Assembly: GCA_000226015.1 (NCBI GenBank)
Contig: JH153689.1
Span: forward strand, 174,162-201,495
Source: Mnemiopsis leidyi
Taxonomy: Eukaryota; Ctenophora; Tentaculata; Lobata; Bolinopsidae
Direction: 5' to 3'
Length of the DNA: 27,334 bases
How positions within the stretch are numbered: the first letter of the stretch is position 1; every line of letters begins with the position of its first letter. The notes beneath the pieces are model-generated. The model saw only the letters and a list, made by a program, of their open reading frames with translations, was not told the origin of the DNA and made no database searches. The position numbers were made by a program, and so were the translations under genes. Of this stretch, positions 1 through 13,200 are shown one piece after another.

Positions 1-297
1 GTGAACGACCCCTAATGTTGAAAAGTATTGTATTTCAACTTTTTCAACACCTTGGTTTTCTGTCAAAGACCAGACAAATTAACATTGATAATCTCCACCT
101 TGGTCTAACTCAGAGACTCTAAAAGTTCCGTTTTATAATTTAGCAATTACATCCTCGAACCGAGGTCAAATTAAACTATAGCTACATTCCTAAGTAAGGT
201 TTCTGAAGCCCTAATGAAGTCAGAATGGAATGCCAGTTTTATACTGATGAATCATGTTCTGAGTCGACGTTATATTTGACTTTACCCACAATCTCAG
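1..297 (+). other. Intron of the plus-strand gene (3' part)
   Basis: AT-rich sequence leading to the splice acceptor at 296-297. No further exon was recognised. Confidence 0.5.
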
Positions 298-477
298 GAC
301 GCAGGAGATCTGAAAAACGTGAGCTACCAAGAACTGTTCGATCAGCTGTTCAGCGCGCTACACTCAATCAAGCTGCGCACTCCGCGCGGAACTCTAAAGC
401 GCAAACAAGCAACCACTCCCAAAAAGCCTCACATGAACAGTGTGTTTGACAACCCTGTAACACCCACTAAACAATAG
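298..477 (+). CDS. Last coding exon of an unidentified plus-strand gene (C-terminal 59 residues)
   Basis: The exon opens after a good 3' splice site (pyrimidine-rich tract, then CACAATCTCAG at 287-297) in phase 0, reads 59 codons and ends at TAG 475-477. The peptide starts DAGDLKNVSYQELFDQLFSA and continues into a basic, TP-rich tail containing TPRGTLKRKQATTPKKP and ending NPVTPTKQ. The first half looks helical and amphipathic; the tail resembles disordered nuclear or cell-cycle protein tails with several S/T-P sites. I do not recognise the family. The rest of the gene lies upstream of the window. A polyadenylation signal follows 26 nt after the stop. A second reading frame over the same bases is open from 225 but lacks a splice-consistent start and is taken as the shadow. 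Confidence 0.7.
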   Translation, partial: DAGDLKNVSYQELFDQLFSALHSIKLRTPRGTLKRKQATTPKKPHMNSVFDNPVTPTKQ

Positions 478-3400
478 AGATATTAGATGTTCATTGTGAA
501 AGAATTAAAGTATGAATTGTCGTGTATTGCTGACTACAGCAGGTTTTCTTCTGATGTTTACACTTTTGGGAATTGTCCTGGATTTGTTTTTTAAGTTAAT
601 TTTGCTTTAATTTTCCGTTTGTTTAAGCTTGGTATCTGCCAGCCGTTAAATCTTCTTCAACCTCACTTAACAAACCTTAAACTTAATATTTAGACATTTT
701 GAGGTGATAAAAACTTTATAATTAGAATTTAAATTGTTTGAGAGTTAAAGAGAAAATTCGCTGAGAAATTACAGATTAGTAGTTAACTTCCCGACCGATA
801 CTATAGCTTCCTTTATCAACACTCAAATGTAATAATTACAGTTACGGATACTGCTAATATGCAATGTTATGCTATTAGGTCATCCATGACTTAGAGATTT
901 TGAAATTAGCACGTTTGTGTAACAGTTTAATAATGAATAATTTAACCATGTGTGTAAAAGTAATTTGAAGTAGTTAAGGCGTGAATTGCTTTGATCACAG
1001 TGAATTGCTTTGATCAAAATTCTCAGACAGTTTAAAATTCTCGGTAAACCTTTAAACTTCAGTTTAATACAGTTCAGTTTAATACACTTTCCCGTTTCTG
1101 CATATGCAACGAGACTATTTGTATGAGATTTCAGGTCGCGTGGCTGGTAAGGTCTTTAGGTCAGCAGAACGGGTACATATAATAGTGTAGAAAGTAGATA
1201 ATCCTAACTTTAGAGATTATTTTTATACTGATCACATTTCATTATTTAATCATCATGATCACACTGTTAAAACCATATTCTATTTGTGTAAAGTTCAAGT
1301 TTGTGGATGTATATGGTCCGGGAATCAGGGGTAAGGTTTTTGAGAAATATTGTGATTTTATCTACCTGTTTTAATTGTAATCAATTTTTTAGCACCGTGT
1401 TCAATTCTTACAACATTATGATTCAAACTTGATTTGTTATCTTACCAAGGTATCAACTAACTTATCTATATGATAAATTTATCATTTCGAAGTGACATTG
1501 CAAATGTGTACGGACTACTGTCATTTTAATCATTGATTTTGTCTGGCTGAAAGACTGACATCAGATAAATTGTAGAAGTATTAAAATAACTGTATAATGT
1601 CAAAAGTGATGGATTATCAACAAGGATAAACAGTTTAAATTGTGTCTACTGTCATTTTAACAACAAGGACCATATTAACTTCTAAAAGTGTATATTCTAC
1701 AAGAAATGACAGCTCTGATTACCAATAGCAATGTTTGATTAGTTTTATTCAATTCTACTTTTTAACTGAGCGTGTTTTTTTCTACGAATGATTGAAAGTG
1801 CAGTTTCTTATCGCAACACAAATTGTCCACCTAAAATCCGGATGCTCCCTGCTGTTGATAATTGTGTATTAAGTTTCACCGCACCATCGTGTGCCTAATC
1901 GCTAACATGAGAATAGAGGATGCTTTTTTACTCGAAATATACCCAAAAATCCACATTATCTTTAATTTCTGAGCGGGACATATTATTCTTATGCTATCTT
2001 ATCAACGTGGTATAACGCCCACAGATTAGAATGGATTTAGCACAAGTCACGACACCGGCTTTACCCACAAACCACAAAGGCATGTCATTTTTGATTCCTT
2101 TTCGTAGCTCACAAGAAAATAGACTCTCTGCAAGTCTCTAAGATACTGCGAAAGCCTAAACAAGTGTTTGCGGGAACTACTAACTAGAAACCTCCCGACT
2201 AATTAGAAGCTGCACGTCAGTACTCAGTGACTGCCTAGTGAGATTATCTCCTATTTTAGACTTTCAACGACTCGCAGGAGCACGCATCGTTGATTTGCAT
2301 GATGCGCGCAAACACGCGGTTAATTTTAGCCAATTATGAATTAATCAAACGACCTACTACTTGCTATCTAACGAGTCTGTCAATGAAAACTCAACTTGCC
2401 TGGGAACTTTGACTGTGTTGCTCTCTCGGAGGGGGCTGGAGAGACAACCACGCAGCGCCGATCATGTATTATATGTTCGCAGCACAGCTACAGCCCCATA
2501 TTGTTTATTGTCCCCGGCTCTATTTTGATAAAGAATTTGAATCCGATTGACTAGCTTTTCTGAAACTGTCCAACCCTCATTCGAAGCGAGATCATAATTT
2601 CGGGATGTGCGCCCTGTACAATTCTGTTACTGATTTCGCGATGCTTGACACAGCTCATCAGTTACCATGCATGCGCGCGCGGCTTTTATTTAATTTTCGC
2701 TGCGAGCTTTTGATTGCAAACTACGTGGTGACCTTTTCAAGCTATATTCTGACCGCGCCTTCCCTTGACAACCTCAAAAAGTGTGGAATTCTGAATGCTT
2801 CGCTACCGGATATAATCAAGGATAGAACTGTCAAGTCCTAATGCGTTCATCGCCCAATATAAAGTATCATCGTCAAAACTTACGAATATCAGCCAGGTTT
2901 AATCGAGAATATCATTAATATTGAGCAGTCATCCTTTAAATAAAATCTTCCAAATTTTCTACATTGAAGTTTAGTATGGTGTTGTCGCAAACCATATGAT
3001 TTTGCAACCCAATTATTGTTAGTTATCATTTTACATTCTTCTGACAAGAAAAGACAAATAAGTTCAATGACAAGCAATTATCGTAAACAGTATATAACTT
3101 AAAGTCGACAATTTTAATTCATCTTGATAAACATCGTATAGACCTCATCAGGCCAGAATGTCTCAAAGCAATATCAATCGCTCCCAGCGAATACCGTTAC
3201 ACGAGTATAAATATAAACAGTTCACATCTCACCATCTATTCAAGCAATCTTCAAAAATATCGCGCGTTAAATCTTGAAAATGAGTTAAATTTTTGTTGAA
3301 TATCATATTATGGGCGGCCAGCTTGCCAGGAATTCTATAACGAAAACTTGGCGCAGTCCTTAATAACATATATAACCACACACATACACATCATTCTACT

Positions 3401-3811
3401 CATAGTTAAGTTAACATATCACCGGCCTTCCCTTTATCCATCCTACAAAAAATCTGTAAAGCAGTGAAATTTAATAAAGACGGTTTAGCAACGAAAAAGA
3501 CACAAAACAGAAAAATATAAAAGTTTTTGAAAGATATCAAAAGTAAAAATTGTTTTAACATCAACCCAGATTGATAAATATGGTAGCACTTTTTGCGACA
3601 CATACGTATAGTTTTGACAGTTGAAATAAATCGAGCATTTTGAATTATTAGAAAAAAAATTTACAAATGAATTTTTGAGCTTCGACACAATAAAATCCAC
3701 AAAATTGAACATTTGGCAGAAGTTTAAATCTGAGAGTCCCATGAACGAAGTGCAAAATTCCGTGTCACATAATCTTCAAAACAGCATCGCGCAATCGCAG
3801 CAGACCCTGCT
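478..3811. other. Tail-to-tail intergenic region and 3' UTRs
   Basis: AT-rich sequence between the ends of the two convergent genes. It must hold both 3' UTRs. On the minus strand an ATTAAA hexamer (plus TTTAAT, 3470-3475) lies about 340 nt after the MH2 gene stop and is one possible poly(A) signal. The stretch 2270-2480 is less AT-rich and holds an octamer ATTTGCAT at about 2293. The open frame at 2605-2841 has no splice or homology support. No other gene was recognised. Confidence 0.45.
504..509 (+). terminator. Candidate polyadenylation signal ATTAAA of the plus-strand gene
   Basis: ATTAAA lies 26 nt after the TAG stop of the exon at 298-477. This is the commonest variant of the AATAAA hexamer. 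A T/G-rich stretch follows at about 520-580. The assignment rests on position and hexamer only. Confidence 0.4.
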
Positions 3812-4287
3812 TCAAGTGTCCGGTAAGCTTGGACTGTCCCGACGCAGTGGCAGAGAAACGTCCGCCGACGTCAGATTATTCGGTGGAGAACTTATCCGCC
3901 TCGACCGGAGCAGTTCATTGTCCCTGAGAGCTTGGGATGGTGGCGGCTCCTCCGTTGCATCAAGCGAGCCGTAGTTCAACGTGAACGGCTCGAGGTGCTG
4001 GGACGCGCCGCTGTTTCTGTTAGACCGCGGCTCTGGACTTACACCGTTACTCTGCTGGGACTTCTTCTTGTTCCTGAACAGCTGGGACCTTGACTTGGTT
4101 CGGGGTATTGGCGTGTTCCCCGAGTCTGACGAGTTGACGGACGATTTGGAGTCCTTCAGTGAGTTCTTACTGAGACTCTTACCGAAGGAGAGCCGCGCTT
4201 TGTTTGCCCGCTGGGGTGACTGTGGACAGTCCATGCTAGGCTTTCTTAACCACTCCCTTTCTTCTGAAGTAGAACCAGCCAGCAAAC
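3812..4287 (-). CDS. MH2 gene terminal exon E: basic, Ser-rich C-terminal tail
   Basis: The acceptor CCTTCCCCGCAG opens the exon in phase 1 (A+GT, Ser) and it runs 158 codons to TGA at 3814-3812. The tail holds REWLRKPSMD, a Ser/Lys-rich block, a basic cluster RSQLFRNKKK, and sites such as RRISSP and RRDSP. R-SMADs stop at SSxS directly after MH2; this 158-residue extension is unlike them. Composition predicts disorder, with basophilic and proline-directed kinase sites. The antisense frames at 3675-3974 and 3981-4316 are shadows. Confidence 0.75.
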
Positions 4288-7200
4288 CTGCGGGGAAGGA
4301 ATGTGTTAGTGTGTAAAATTTTGCGTTTTGACACTCGTTGTTCTAAGTTGAACATTGTATTTTTATGTAATACTGCTGAAGTTAGAAACAAGACAGTTGT
4401 AGTACCAGTATATTCTTGATACGAACATGATATAGAGATATAAGTTTTAAAGATCAGAAAAAAAGTTTATCAAAACCACAAAATTTCAATCAAAAGTGTA
4501 GTAAATTCAAAACTAAAAGAAGATAAGGCAAGTAGGCTTGGGACACAGGTTTCATATCGCCAGATACTGTACACAGAAGGCTAATGGATCAGGAGTAACA
4601 AAGAACTTTAGAAAGAGAAGGAACAATCTCGAAACATGATAAGAATATGGGCTGTAGTCTACACAATCTCCAGTAAGGTCAGTTAATCTCATTAGTACAT
4701 AATTACACGAAAAGCGAAGTGCACTGCTCTAGAGTGCTGGCTCTCAACACTCGGCTATGGTTTTTAGCCTCCGTCTCGTCTCGGGCTTGATCCCTGGGAC
4801 ACGCCGTCATACACACTCAATTTGTCATTTCTTAATTAGTTAATTAGTCGATTAGCTGATAAGTGGGCTAATCTTTGGTGGCGCTGATTGGGTTAGCAGG
4901 TTTGAGGGGCGTTAACCGTTAAACAACTGAAAGTTCCTTGAGGATGATTTACTAGGTGCTGTCCTTAGCAGCTCATGTGATTTAATGTTGTGGCACGCAG
5001 CGTGATTGACGATTGCGCGACGATACAAATTTACAGCATCAAGTACAATCTCTATACCAACCTTTCTGACAACTGCGGAATTTTTCAGCATTAAGTCACT
5101 GGACTTTGCCATCATGTAGCAGCAGCTGACCTAGCACTAAACTATGTGCCCTAATGAGCAGGCTCGATGCAGAATTCTACACGACGGCAATATTCTTCTT
5201 TTTTTTACAAATTTCTTGGGAGCTATCTACGGCAAGAAGACTCACCACGATTGTAACCAGACTTTATTTTTGATACGCTTTAGTTTGAAGCGCATAGCGA
5301 AACGTAAATCAAAATAAATTTATCGCACACTGAACATATATTCAACATGCTCTCATTCTACGGAGTGAAATTAATCTTGTTCGATACGCTGCACATGGTT
5401 TAATTGCACGTCGTCACACATCACGAGTCACATAACAATGAGTATATAAACAAACCGACAAATAAACAAACAAACTTACTTTTCAGCAGGTTCATGGCTT
5501 CGAGACACTGCACTTTTATCCAGCATGGTACTCCTTTTACCGAGTTTCCGTTTATCTTGATAAACGCAATTGCCACCTGATGTATAGGAATTTAGAATAG
5601 AAAGTTAGAAATTGTAACTAGTTTAAGGTTAGCCACATCAAATTAAGCAAGATGGAACTGAGATTTGCAAACAACTTGCTTCTTGCAATGAAGTAGACTT
5701 AGTTTTACAAGAACTGATTGTAGTTTGTACACAAACTTTATGCACAATTATTATAATCAACATTTGAGTTTGCTCGGACACAAGCCAACGTTAGTACTTG
5801 TAGGAGCAGCACATTATGCAGAAATACATAAGAGCATTAGTGGCTCTAGCATTATTACATGAGTGGCTCTTGCAAATAATTTTTATTATTTCTGAAGCTT
5901 TTTAGCAAGGAAAGATTAACAGCCTGACAACATACATAACTACGGGATTTGCATTGACGATCCAATGAAATTCAGATTTGGTACATGTTGTTTCGAAGAG
6001 TTGGAATGTAATAATATAATCAACTTATAATTAATCAGTAGATCATATCTGTGATAAGTAGTTAAAATTGTTGCACCCTAATTAGCCATCATTTCATACA
6101 CAGTACACACAAATATCCCACCTGTCCGATAGTATGAATCTTTGTCAGGTCGATAGCACTGTTCCGTACATCTTCCACAAACTTCTGTTTGTTGAAGATC
6201 GTGTAGGTCGTGTTTTGTTCCAACTTGATGTGTCTACCCTTACATTTCTCGTCCTCTTTGAGGGCCAGGAAATTGTCGTTCTGAGGAGATACTGTGATCA
6301 GTGTTATTGGGGGAGTTGATCAGTAATTAAGTTGAAATCATTCAGTAATTAATTAATCTAAATGGACATTTTCAATATTGAATCAATTATCAAGTAACCA
6401 CTCGAGTATATTCTCTTAATTTGTCCGGTATGACAAAGCATGTGATACATGTTCATTCCGCCAAATTAAGACGAACAATCAGCCAGACACAAAACACTAC
6501 ACGCACGTCTCCAAACCCTACCAGGAATTTCTCAGTTCAGTACAAAACCCGAAATGAGTGTGAAAATATCTCTTGGACATATTTCTGTGACAAATATAAC
6601 TTTGAGTTGCTTAATTTGATGTACTTCATCTACACGTATTAGTACAGTAGTCAGTATGATGTATATTGTATCATATCTGTACAAAGAAACTATACGCAAC
6701 GTAGAATGGCGGATAACAAGTTTATGATAATCTATTTTCTTCTTTTCACTGTTTTGTCACGTGACAAAATATCCATTATTCATTTAGTTCATTTCGACCT
6801 CCTGACAAGAGATAGAGAGAAAGGACACATCAAATACCGTGCAATGTACACTCCTCTATAGTTGTAAAGTATAATATTAAAGGTAAGACTATGCTTGTCA
6901 AAATGTTATATTTTGTGTGAGATGACGGACTTAGAATTTCCACATCTTATTGCAAATAGTTCGTGTAGGATATTAATAGGGGGATTATTTCTTAAAATAA
7001 ATCAATGATTATAGCTTAAAGCCTATTGTAAATTTGTAATTAATTTGTCCGTTTGTGTCTGTCTGTGTCTGTGTCTGTGTCTGCATGTGTCTGTCTGGAC
7101 CGTTACACTTTCATTGTGTCGTACGCGGAGGCAATGAAACGAGCTAAATTATTGTGGATGTGTCTGTCTGTGTCTATATTTGTCTCTATGTGTCAAGTAA

Positions 7201-10200
7201 AATTGTAGGATTTCCCAATTTTAATACTGGAATTGTTTCTCAAGATATCCTTAATTTGGTTTGGTTAAGCCTGGAAACCCAAACAATTTACATCGATGAC
7301 GTCATGACGAAATATTACACTAGATAATAGGGAGGCAGGGAGGAATTAGCCATAGAAAGTAAATTTTGCATAATTATTGTTATAAGTATTTTCTAATGAC
7401 GCAATATAATAACAATTAACATCTGTTCAGTTTCATACTTACGACATCTTAAATCAATCCGGCAAATTTGGCTCATTTCCAAATATTTAACCATAGTCAA
7501 CAAACAAAGGACATGGAGGCCGGGTACTAAAGGAAATTCTTCGATATGACGGTAATAATAGCATGAGCCTGTTGAATTTTCACGAATATGCTCAAAGCTG
7601 AAAAATTCCTCTTTCTGATAGAAATAACATTGATTAAATCAACTTTCCAATGTTTATCAATTATCTCACACCGCTCATACACAGGAAAAACATATCCACA
7701 ACGGTAATGTTGATGAAGGAGCAAGAAGCTGCAGTGCCTGCAGGTGGCGTGTAAATGTCCTTGTACAATGTTTAGATTGGAGACGTGCATTATGCAATGC
7801 TTAAATTTAGTACGGCTAAGACTGAGTGAGTCCGGTTGGCTGGTTTACAATCTGCCGCCCGCCTATCTCAGCAGGCGGGTGTTAATAATCGTGGAAACAA
7901 AACAACGGCGTCTCCAAACTTCGGTCGGGGCAGTTTCCCCCTGATTGGGCTATGATCGACACCACGTGACAGTGAGGACATGACCTGCTTTTCCGTTATC
8001 TGCACGTGTAACGAGTAAGTTGTGGAGGGTAATCTACACTGCACGTGTAACGAGAGTGTTGTGGAGGGTTATTATTGCGGGCCAGTAAATGTCAGACCGA
8101 ACTGACGACGTGCTAATGTAAAGCTATGTTATGTTGAGAACCAGCCAAAAATGTAGCTGTGTAGCTTCTCTGGAATGTGCCGGGTATCTACAGTTGTGTC
8201 AACACGTGCTGGCCGGTAAAACTTTCTCGTAAAGCACGAGATGGTCACATTCCTTTGTTTTGTGGGGACTGTTGAACTTTTTTGGGAACAAAAGAATAAT
8301 AAACATAGGAATGAAAGACGGCACCCACGCTAAAGTTTGGTCAATTTTAAAAGTTTGATAATGATAATTACAGAGCTTTACTTTACCTTATTGACAATCT
8401 TTTAAAGTTTAAAGAGAAAATATAAGAATATACGTTACTAAGCTTATATTGTATTATGTTTTTAACGGATTTAATAAACAAAACCCATATAAAGATGAAG
8501 GTGTAACAACTTTACCATCATAAAGACGTCCTTGCGACAGAGTTTGGTAAGAGTGACGTCACCGGTTGACCGGTCACGTGATATGATGACACCATCTCCG
8601 ATCTCTGACAACATCTTGTCTGTTTTGGGGAGCCGCTCCTCGTTTACAAGCCCAGTTAGCGATATTCTGGGAAAGAGATGGAGTGGGTTATTCGGGGGTA
8701 AAACCTTACTATTGCTGAATATATGTGTTGCAGCAACACTGTGGCTTAAGGATGTGACGGCGTTAAAACCATTCAATACCAAAACATCGGGAATCGGAAG
8801 TGGGAATATTCTCTACTTTTTTGCGCATGGTAAGAATTTATGGTAAGTACTATGGATGAAAGCTGTTTTTATCGAAGGAAACAGTAATTTCGGAGAAAGG
8901 TATGTTAAGACATAAAAGTTATGTTGAGCTAGATATTCACAAGGAATGTAGCAAATTAAGTTCCGATACAACGGTAGGGGTTTCAATACTACAGTAATTA
9001 TTGGCACTTTCATTGTCCAGCTCGAGTCTTATTGTCATTTACAAGAGGAAGGGTGTCTTATGTGTCTTAGAGCGAAATGAGACTTGCAGCCTGAGTTCCT
9101 GCCTTTAAACCCACTTTCCATTCGCAAAACAAAGATAGAGGAGGAAATATCAGAAAAAAAGGAGGAAAATATCAGATTCAGAAAATGACCATTAAAGTCA
9201 TTCGTTAAATCGCTAAGAATGTTGTGAGTAAGGAATTCGCTCATACTTTAACGTTTCTTGCAATGAAATGCATGATATAAGGAGTCGTAAATTTAACATA
9301 AAGTTTCGGTAAAGAAATTTAACAAAGTTTCGGTAATAATAAAAGCTATGTTAAAAACCTGTAAAGTTCATGGTCGTTATTCAGCTCTGGATGTAGGAAA
9401 TTTAACATTAAGTTTCGGTAAAGCTATGTTAAAAACCTGTAAAGTTCATGGTCGTTATTCAGCTCTGGATGTAGGAACTTTCCGTCGATCTGAACCTTGT
9501 GTTTGTCGATCAGGAAGTTTCCTGTCTGCGTGTCCTTCTCGTAACAACAAACCTGCACACAAATAGTCACGTGATCATCAAATCGACTAAATTTACATTC
9601 TTTAGCCTGTACTTAATTATATCAGCTGATTATCTAACAAGTCTGAAGAGATTTTACAGTAAGACTTTAACAGTAAAGAGATTTATGTGTCCAGGTGTTG
9701 TACTGCCGTGTGTGTTTTCCGTCACGTGACGGCTCTGAGCCAATATACGCCTACAGGCTGTTAGAGAAACGTAGGTTGTGAAAGTTCTCTAAGTACTTTA
9801 TCAGTAATTCTTACTCGATAAGTTTTCATTCTTACAGATGATCAAATGTTCAGACGACAGAAAGGGCGCTGACTGGAACCCATAAAGTGTGTGTCCAAAT
9901 ATTCACGGTGATATTATCAGGCTAACGTTACTAGGAAATATTTCGATATCATCGTATCGACATGGCAAAGGCAGGTAAAGCTATAACAACCCACAGAAAG
10001 TCGTGAAATATGCGCGTATAAAACTGGATCGCTTGTTGGGACTTTGGGAAAGGAACATTAAATGTGGCAATGGTGCTTGATTAAATGTTGTGAAAAACCA
10101 AATGTTGTTATTTAAAGTATAACAGCACAAAAAAAGCAACTTAGCTAGGTAAGTACCTGTAACAAAGATAACTAAGCTAGGTAAGTACCTGTAACAAAGA

Positions 10201-13200
10201 TAACTAAGCTAGGTAAGTACCTGTAACAAAGATAACTAAATACCTGTAACTAAATATCTAAATACCTGTAACAAAGATAACTAAATACCTGTAACAAAGA
10301 TAACTAAATACCTGTAACTAAATAACTAAATACCTGTAACAAAGATAACTAAGCTAGGTTAATACTTGTAACAAAGATAACTAAGCTAGGTAAGTACTTG
10401 TAACAAAGATAACTAAGCTAGGTTAATATGTACCTGTAACCAGGCTTGTCTGATGGGGGTTCCAGCGAAGGACTGAGTGCGAGGTCGATCTAACGTAGTG
10501 AGAACATGGTCAGACACGTTGCTGGCCGCACTCCGGCTGCGTCCCATGTTGTGTGGTAGATCGGGCAGGGAGGATATTGATGTGCTCTGAAATCAGGGTT
10601 TATAAGTTGTGTGTCAGATAATATTGATGTGCTCTGAAATCAAGGTTTATTTAAAGTTAAGTTTCAGATGATATTGATGTGCTCTGAAATCAGGGTCTAT
10701 AAGTGGTGTCAGAGGATATTGATGTGCTCTGAAATCAGGGTCTATAAGTGGTGTCAGAGGATATTGATGTGCTCTGAAATCAAGGTTTATAAGTTAAGTT
10801 TCAGATGATATTGATGTGCTCTGAAATCAGGGTCTATAAGTGGTGTCAGAGGATATTGATGTGCTCTGAAATTAGGGTAAAATAAGTTGTGTGTCAGAGG
10901 ACATTTATGTGCTCTGAAATTAGGGAGTAGTTTATATTTTGTGTAAGAAGTTTTGTAGGTTAGATTATCTAAAATGATTTTAGGATTATTTCCACAGTTT
11001 AAGATAAAGATAAATCGATTTATTTCCTAAAAAGTTTTCTGTACTATCTGACTAGAAGACCTAACGTAGGGAACAGAATTAACTAAACTATAGAACAGAC
11101 TAAACTAAACTATAGAACAGACTAAACCGAACTATAGAACAGACTAAACTAAACTATAGAACAGACTAAACTAAACTATAGAACAGACTAAACTGAGCTA
11201 TAGAACAGACTGAACTATAGACTTACGTGTCTAGGAGGGCTTGTCTCTGAAGAGTCACTCATTGAAGGGGAGGCAGGACAGCTAACATCCTCGAGGGAGG
11301 GTCCACTGCCTGAACACTGCGTACCACCTGTAGAAAGTGTAGTTAGTTACAAAAACACGTGTAGAATACAAGTAGTTGTATACAAGTAAATTGTATAGTG
11401 AGTATTGTACTGTTAAATGTGTACGTGAGCCGATATCGATACAGATACACGTGCACACTGTACAACGGTAGTATTTGAGTGGGGAGTATCTTGTAGTGAA
11501 TCTGTGTGTTTTGGTCTGGTTGTTTTCTCTTTCTACAAATATCAGTAATAAGAACTGTTGTGTTATGTGAATTGCAGCAATATCTGGCTAATGTTTTGAT
11601 GACTAATCACAAAAAAGGAGGGTCGTAAGATGTTAAACTTTTGTTAAGATTTTATGATATCGTACTGGTATCCACTATCATATTTTGGGACATTCCCTAT
11701 GCTATGGCAAATATTAATTGTCATATCAAGTGTCAAATAAGATTTAAAATTGTCAGATCATGCACAAATACACTCAAATATTACACTCATGAGCAACATC
11801 TCATCTCCAAACGTGTCCACACACACACAGCTTAATTACAGGTAAACCTTTTTGGCTGGCGAGGAACTAGCAAGGAAACACTTAACGTCGCATGGGAATC
11901 GTACTTAAAATATCAATTTATTGCCTATTTGATTCCTTAGCGTGATGATGAATCGTTAAAATTGTCAAAATGTACGCCACATAATGAAACCTGCGGAGAG
12001 GGAAATTAAACGCGCCACACATATAGTCTAATTATTTTGTAACAACTCACCTGTTAATGAATTACAGTACATTTGCAGAGCATTACTTTGTTTACTAGTT
12101 CAGTCGTAAAATGAATTTATTTGGATGGAAATATATTTAGAATTCTAATCTAATGACCAGGCTGCAGGTTGAATTTTCAAAGTTTACTCCCATAATGACT
12201 GTAGTTTGTACATACCATAACCTTTAGGCTGACTGTACAAATTAAGCATGATCTGCATTTTAAATAATTAAACCAATTCTGGTGAGCTGTAAATCTTTAC
12301 CTCGCACAACATGGACGTCAAACAGCTGCATAGTCAGTCCTCGCCATTCTTCTACACTATCATATCAAACTTCGTTAGGAATAACTATCAATTAGGAGTT
12401 GCAGAGATAACTTTAATTAAGTAANNNNNNNNNNNNNNCATTAAAGTCATTCGTTAATACGCTTAAGAATAGTTGTTAGAGTAAGGAATTCGCTCATACT
12501 TTAACGTTTCTTGCAATGAAATGCATGATATAAAGAGTCGTAAATTTAACAAAGTTTCGGTAAAGAAATTTAACAAAGTTTCGGTAATAATAAAAGCTTT
12601 GTAAAAACCTGTAAAGTTCATGGTCGTTATTCAGCTCTGGATGTAGGAACTTTCCGTCGATCTGAACCTTGTGTTTGTCGATCAGGAAGTTCCCTGTCTG
12701 CGTGTCCTTCTCGTAACAACAAACCTGCACACAAACAGTCACGTGATCATTAAATCGGCTGAATTTACATTCTTCAGCCTGTACTTAATTATATCAGCTG
12801 ATTATCTAACAAGTCTAAAGAGATTTTACAGTAAGACTTTAACAGAAAAGAGATTTGGGTGTCCAGGTGTTGTACTGCCGTGTGTGTTTTCCGTCACGTG
12901 ACAGCTCTGAGCCAATATACGTCTACAGGCTGTTAGAGAAACGTAGGTTGTGAAAGTTCTCTAAGTACTTTATCAGTAATTCTCACTCGATAAGTTTTCA
13001 TTCTTACAGATGATCAAATGTTCAGACGACAGAAAGGGCGCTGACTGGAACCCATAAAATGTGTGTCCAAATATTCACGGTGATATTATCAGGCTAACGT
13101 TACTAGGAAATATTTTGATATCATCGTATCGACATGGCAAAGGCAGGTTAAGTTATAACAACCCACAGAAAGTCGTGAAAGGCGCGTATAAAACTGGATC

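Larger units (their letters stand above)
4288..8515 (-). other. Introns between exons B, C, D and E
   Basis: Introns at 4288-5479, 5577-6121 and 6281-8515. Beyond the SINE-like fragment, the TGTCTG repeats, the CACGTG repeat and an 18-bp palindrome at 6752-6769, no features were recognised. A short hairpin (CCCGCCT...AGGCGGG, 7858-7879) lies in the largest intron. Confidence 0.5.
9190..12424. repeat. Large direct duplication, copy 1 (about 3.2 kb)
   Basis: It starts at CATTAAAGTCATTCGTT and ends at TTTAATTAAGTAA beside the gap. It carries exons A, Y, X and V of the MH2 gene (minus strand). It aligns over its whole length with 12439-15051, with scattered substitutions, and is longer by about 620 bp, mostly from expanded minisatellites next to exons. 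Confidence 0.9.

Noticed and set aside
1..13. First 13 bases are the reverse complement of 26986-26998, considered as terminal inverted repeats of a 27-kb element
   Set aside because: A 13-base match is expected several times by chance in this window, similarity does not extend, and two ordinary genes lie between.
2605..2841. 78-codon open frame, plus strand
   Set aside because: No splice-site context, no recognisable motif and no low-complexity bias; length is within chance for this window.
4912..5115. 67-codon minus-strand frame between exons D and E
   Set aside because: Splicing D to E directly is in phase and completes the protein; no motif or splice evidence supports this frame.
10141..10925. 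Tandem arrays considered as a CRISPR array
   Set aside because: Units are contiguous minisatellite repeats without unique spacers, in a eukaryotic intron.
12052..12130. Good donor AACAG|GTGAGT on the minus strand in the block, also at about 14696 in copy 2, as a further exon
   Set aside because: The frame open in copy 1 contains a stop in copy 2, and no acceptor gives a matching phase.
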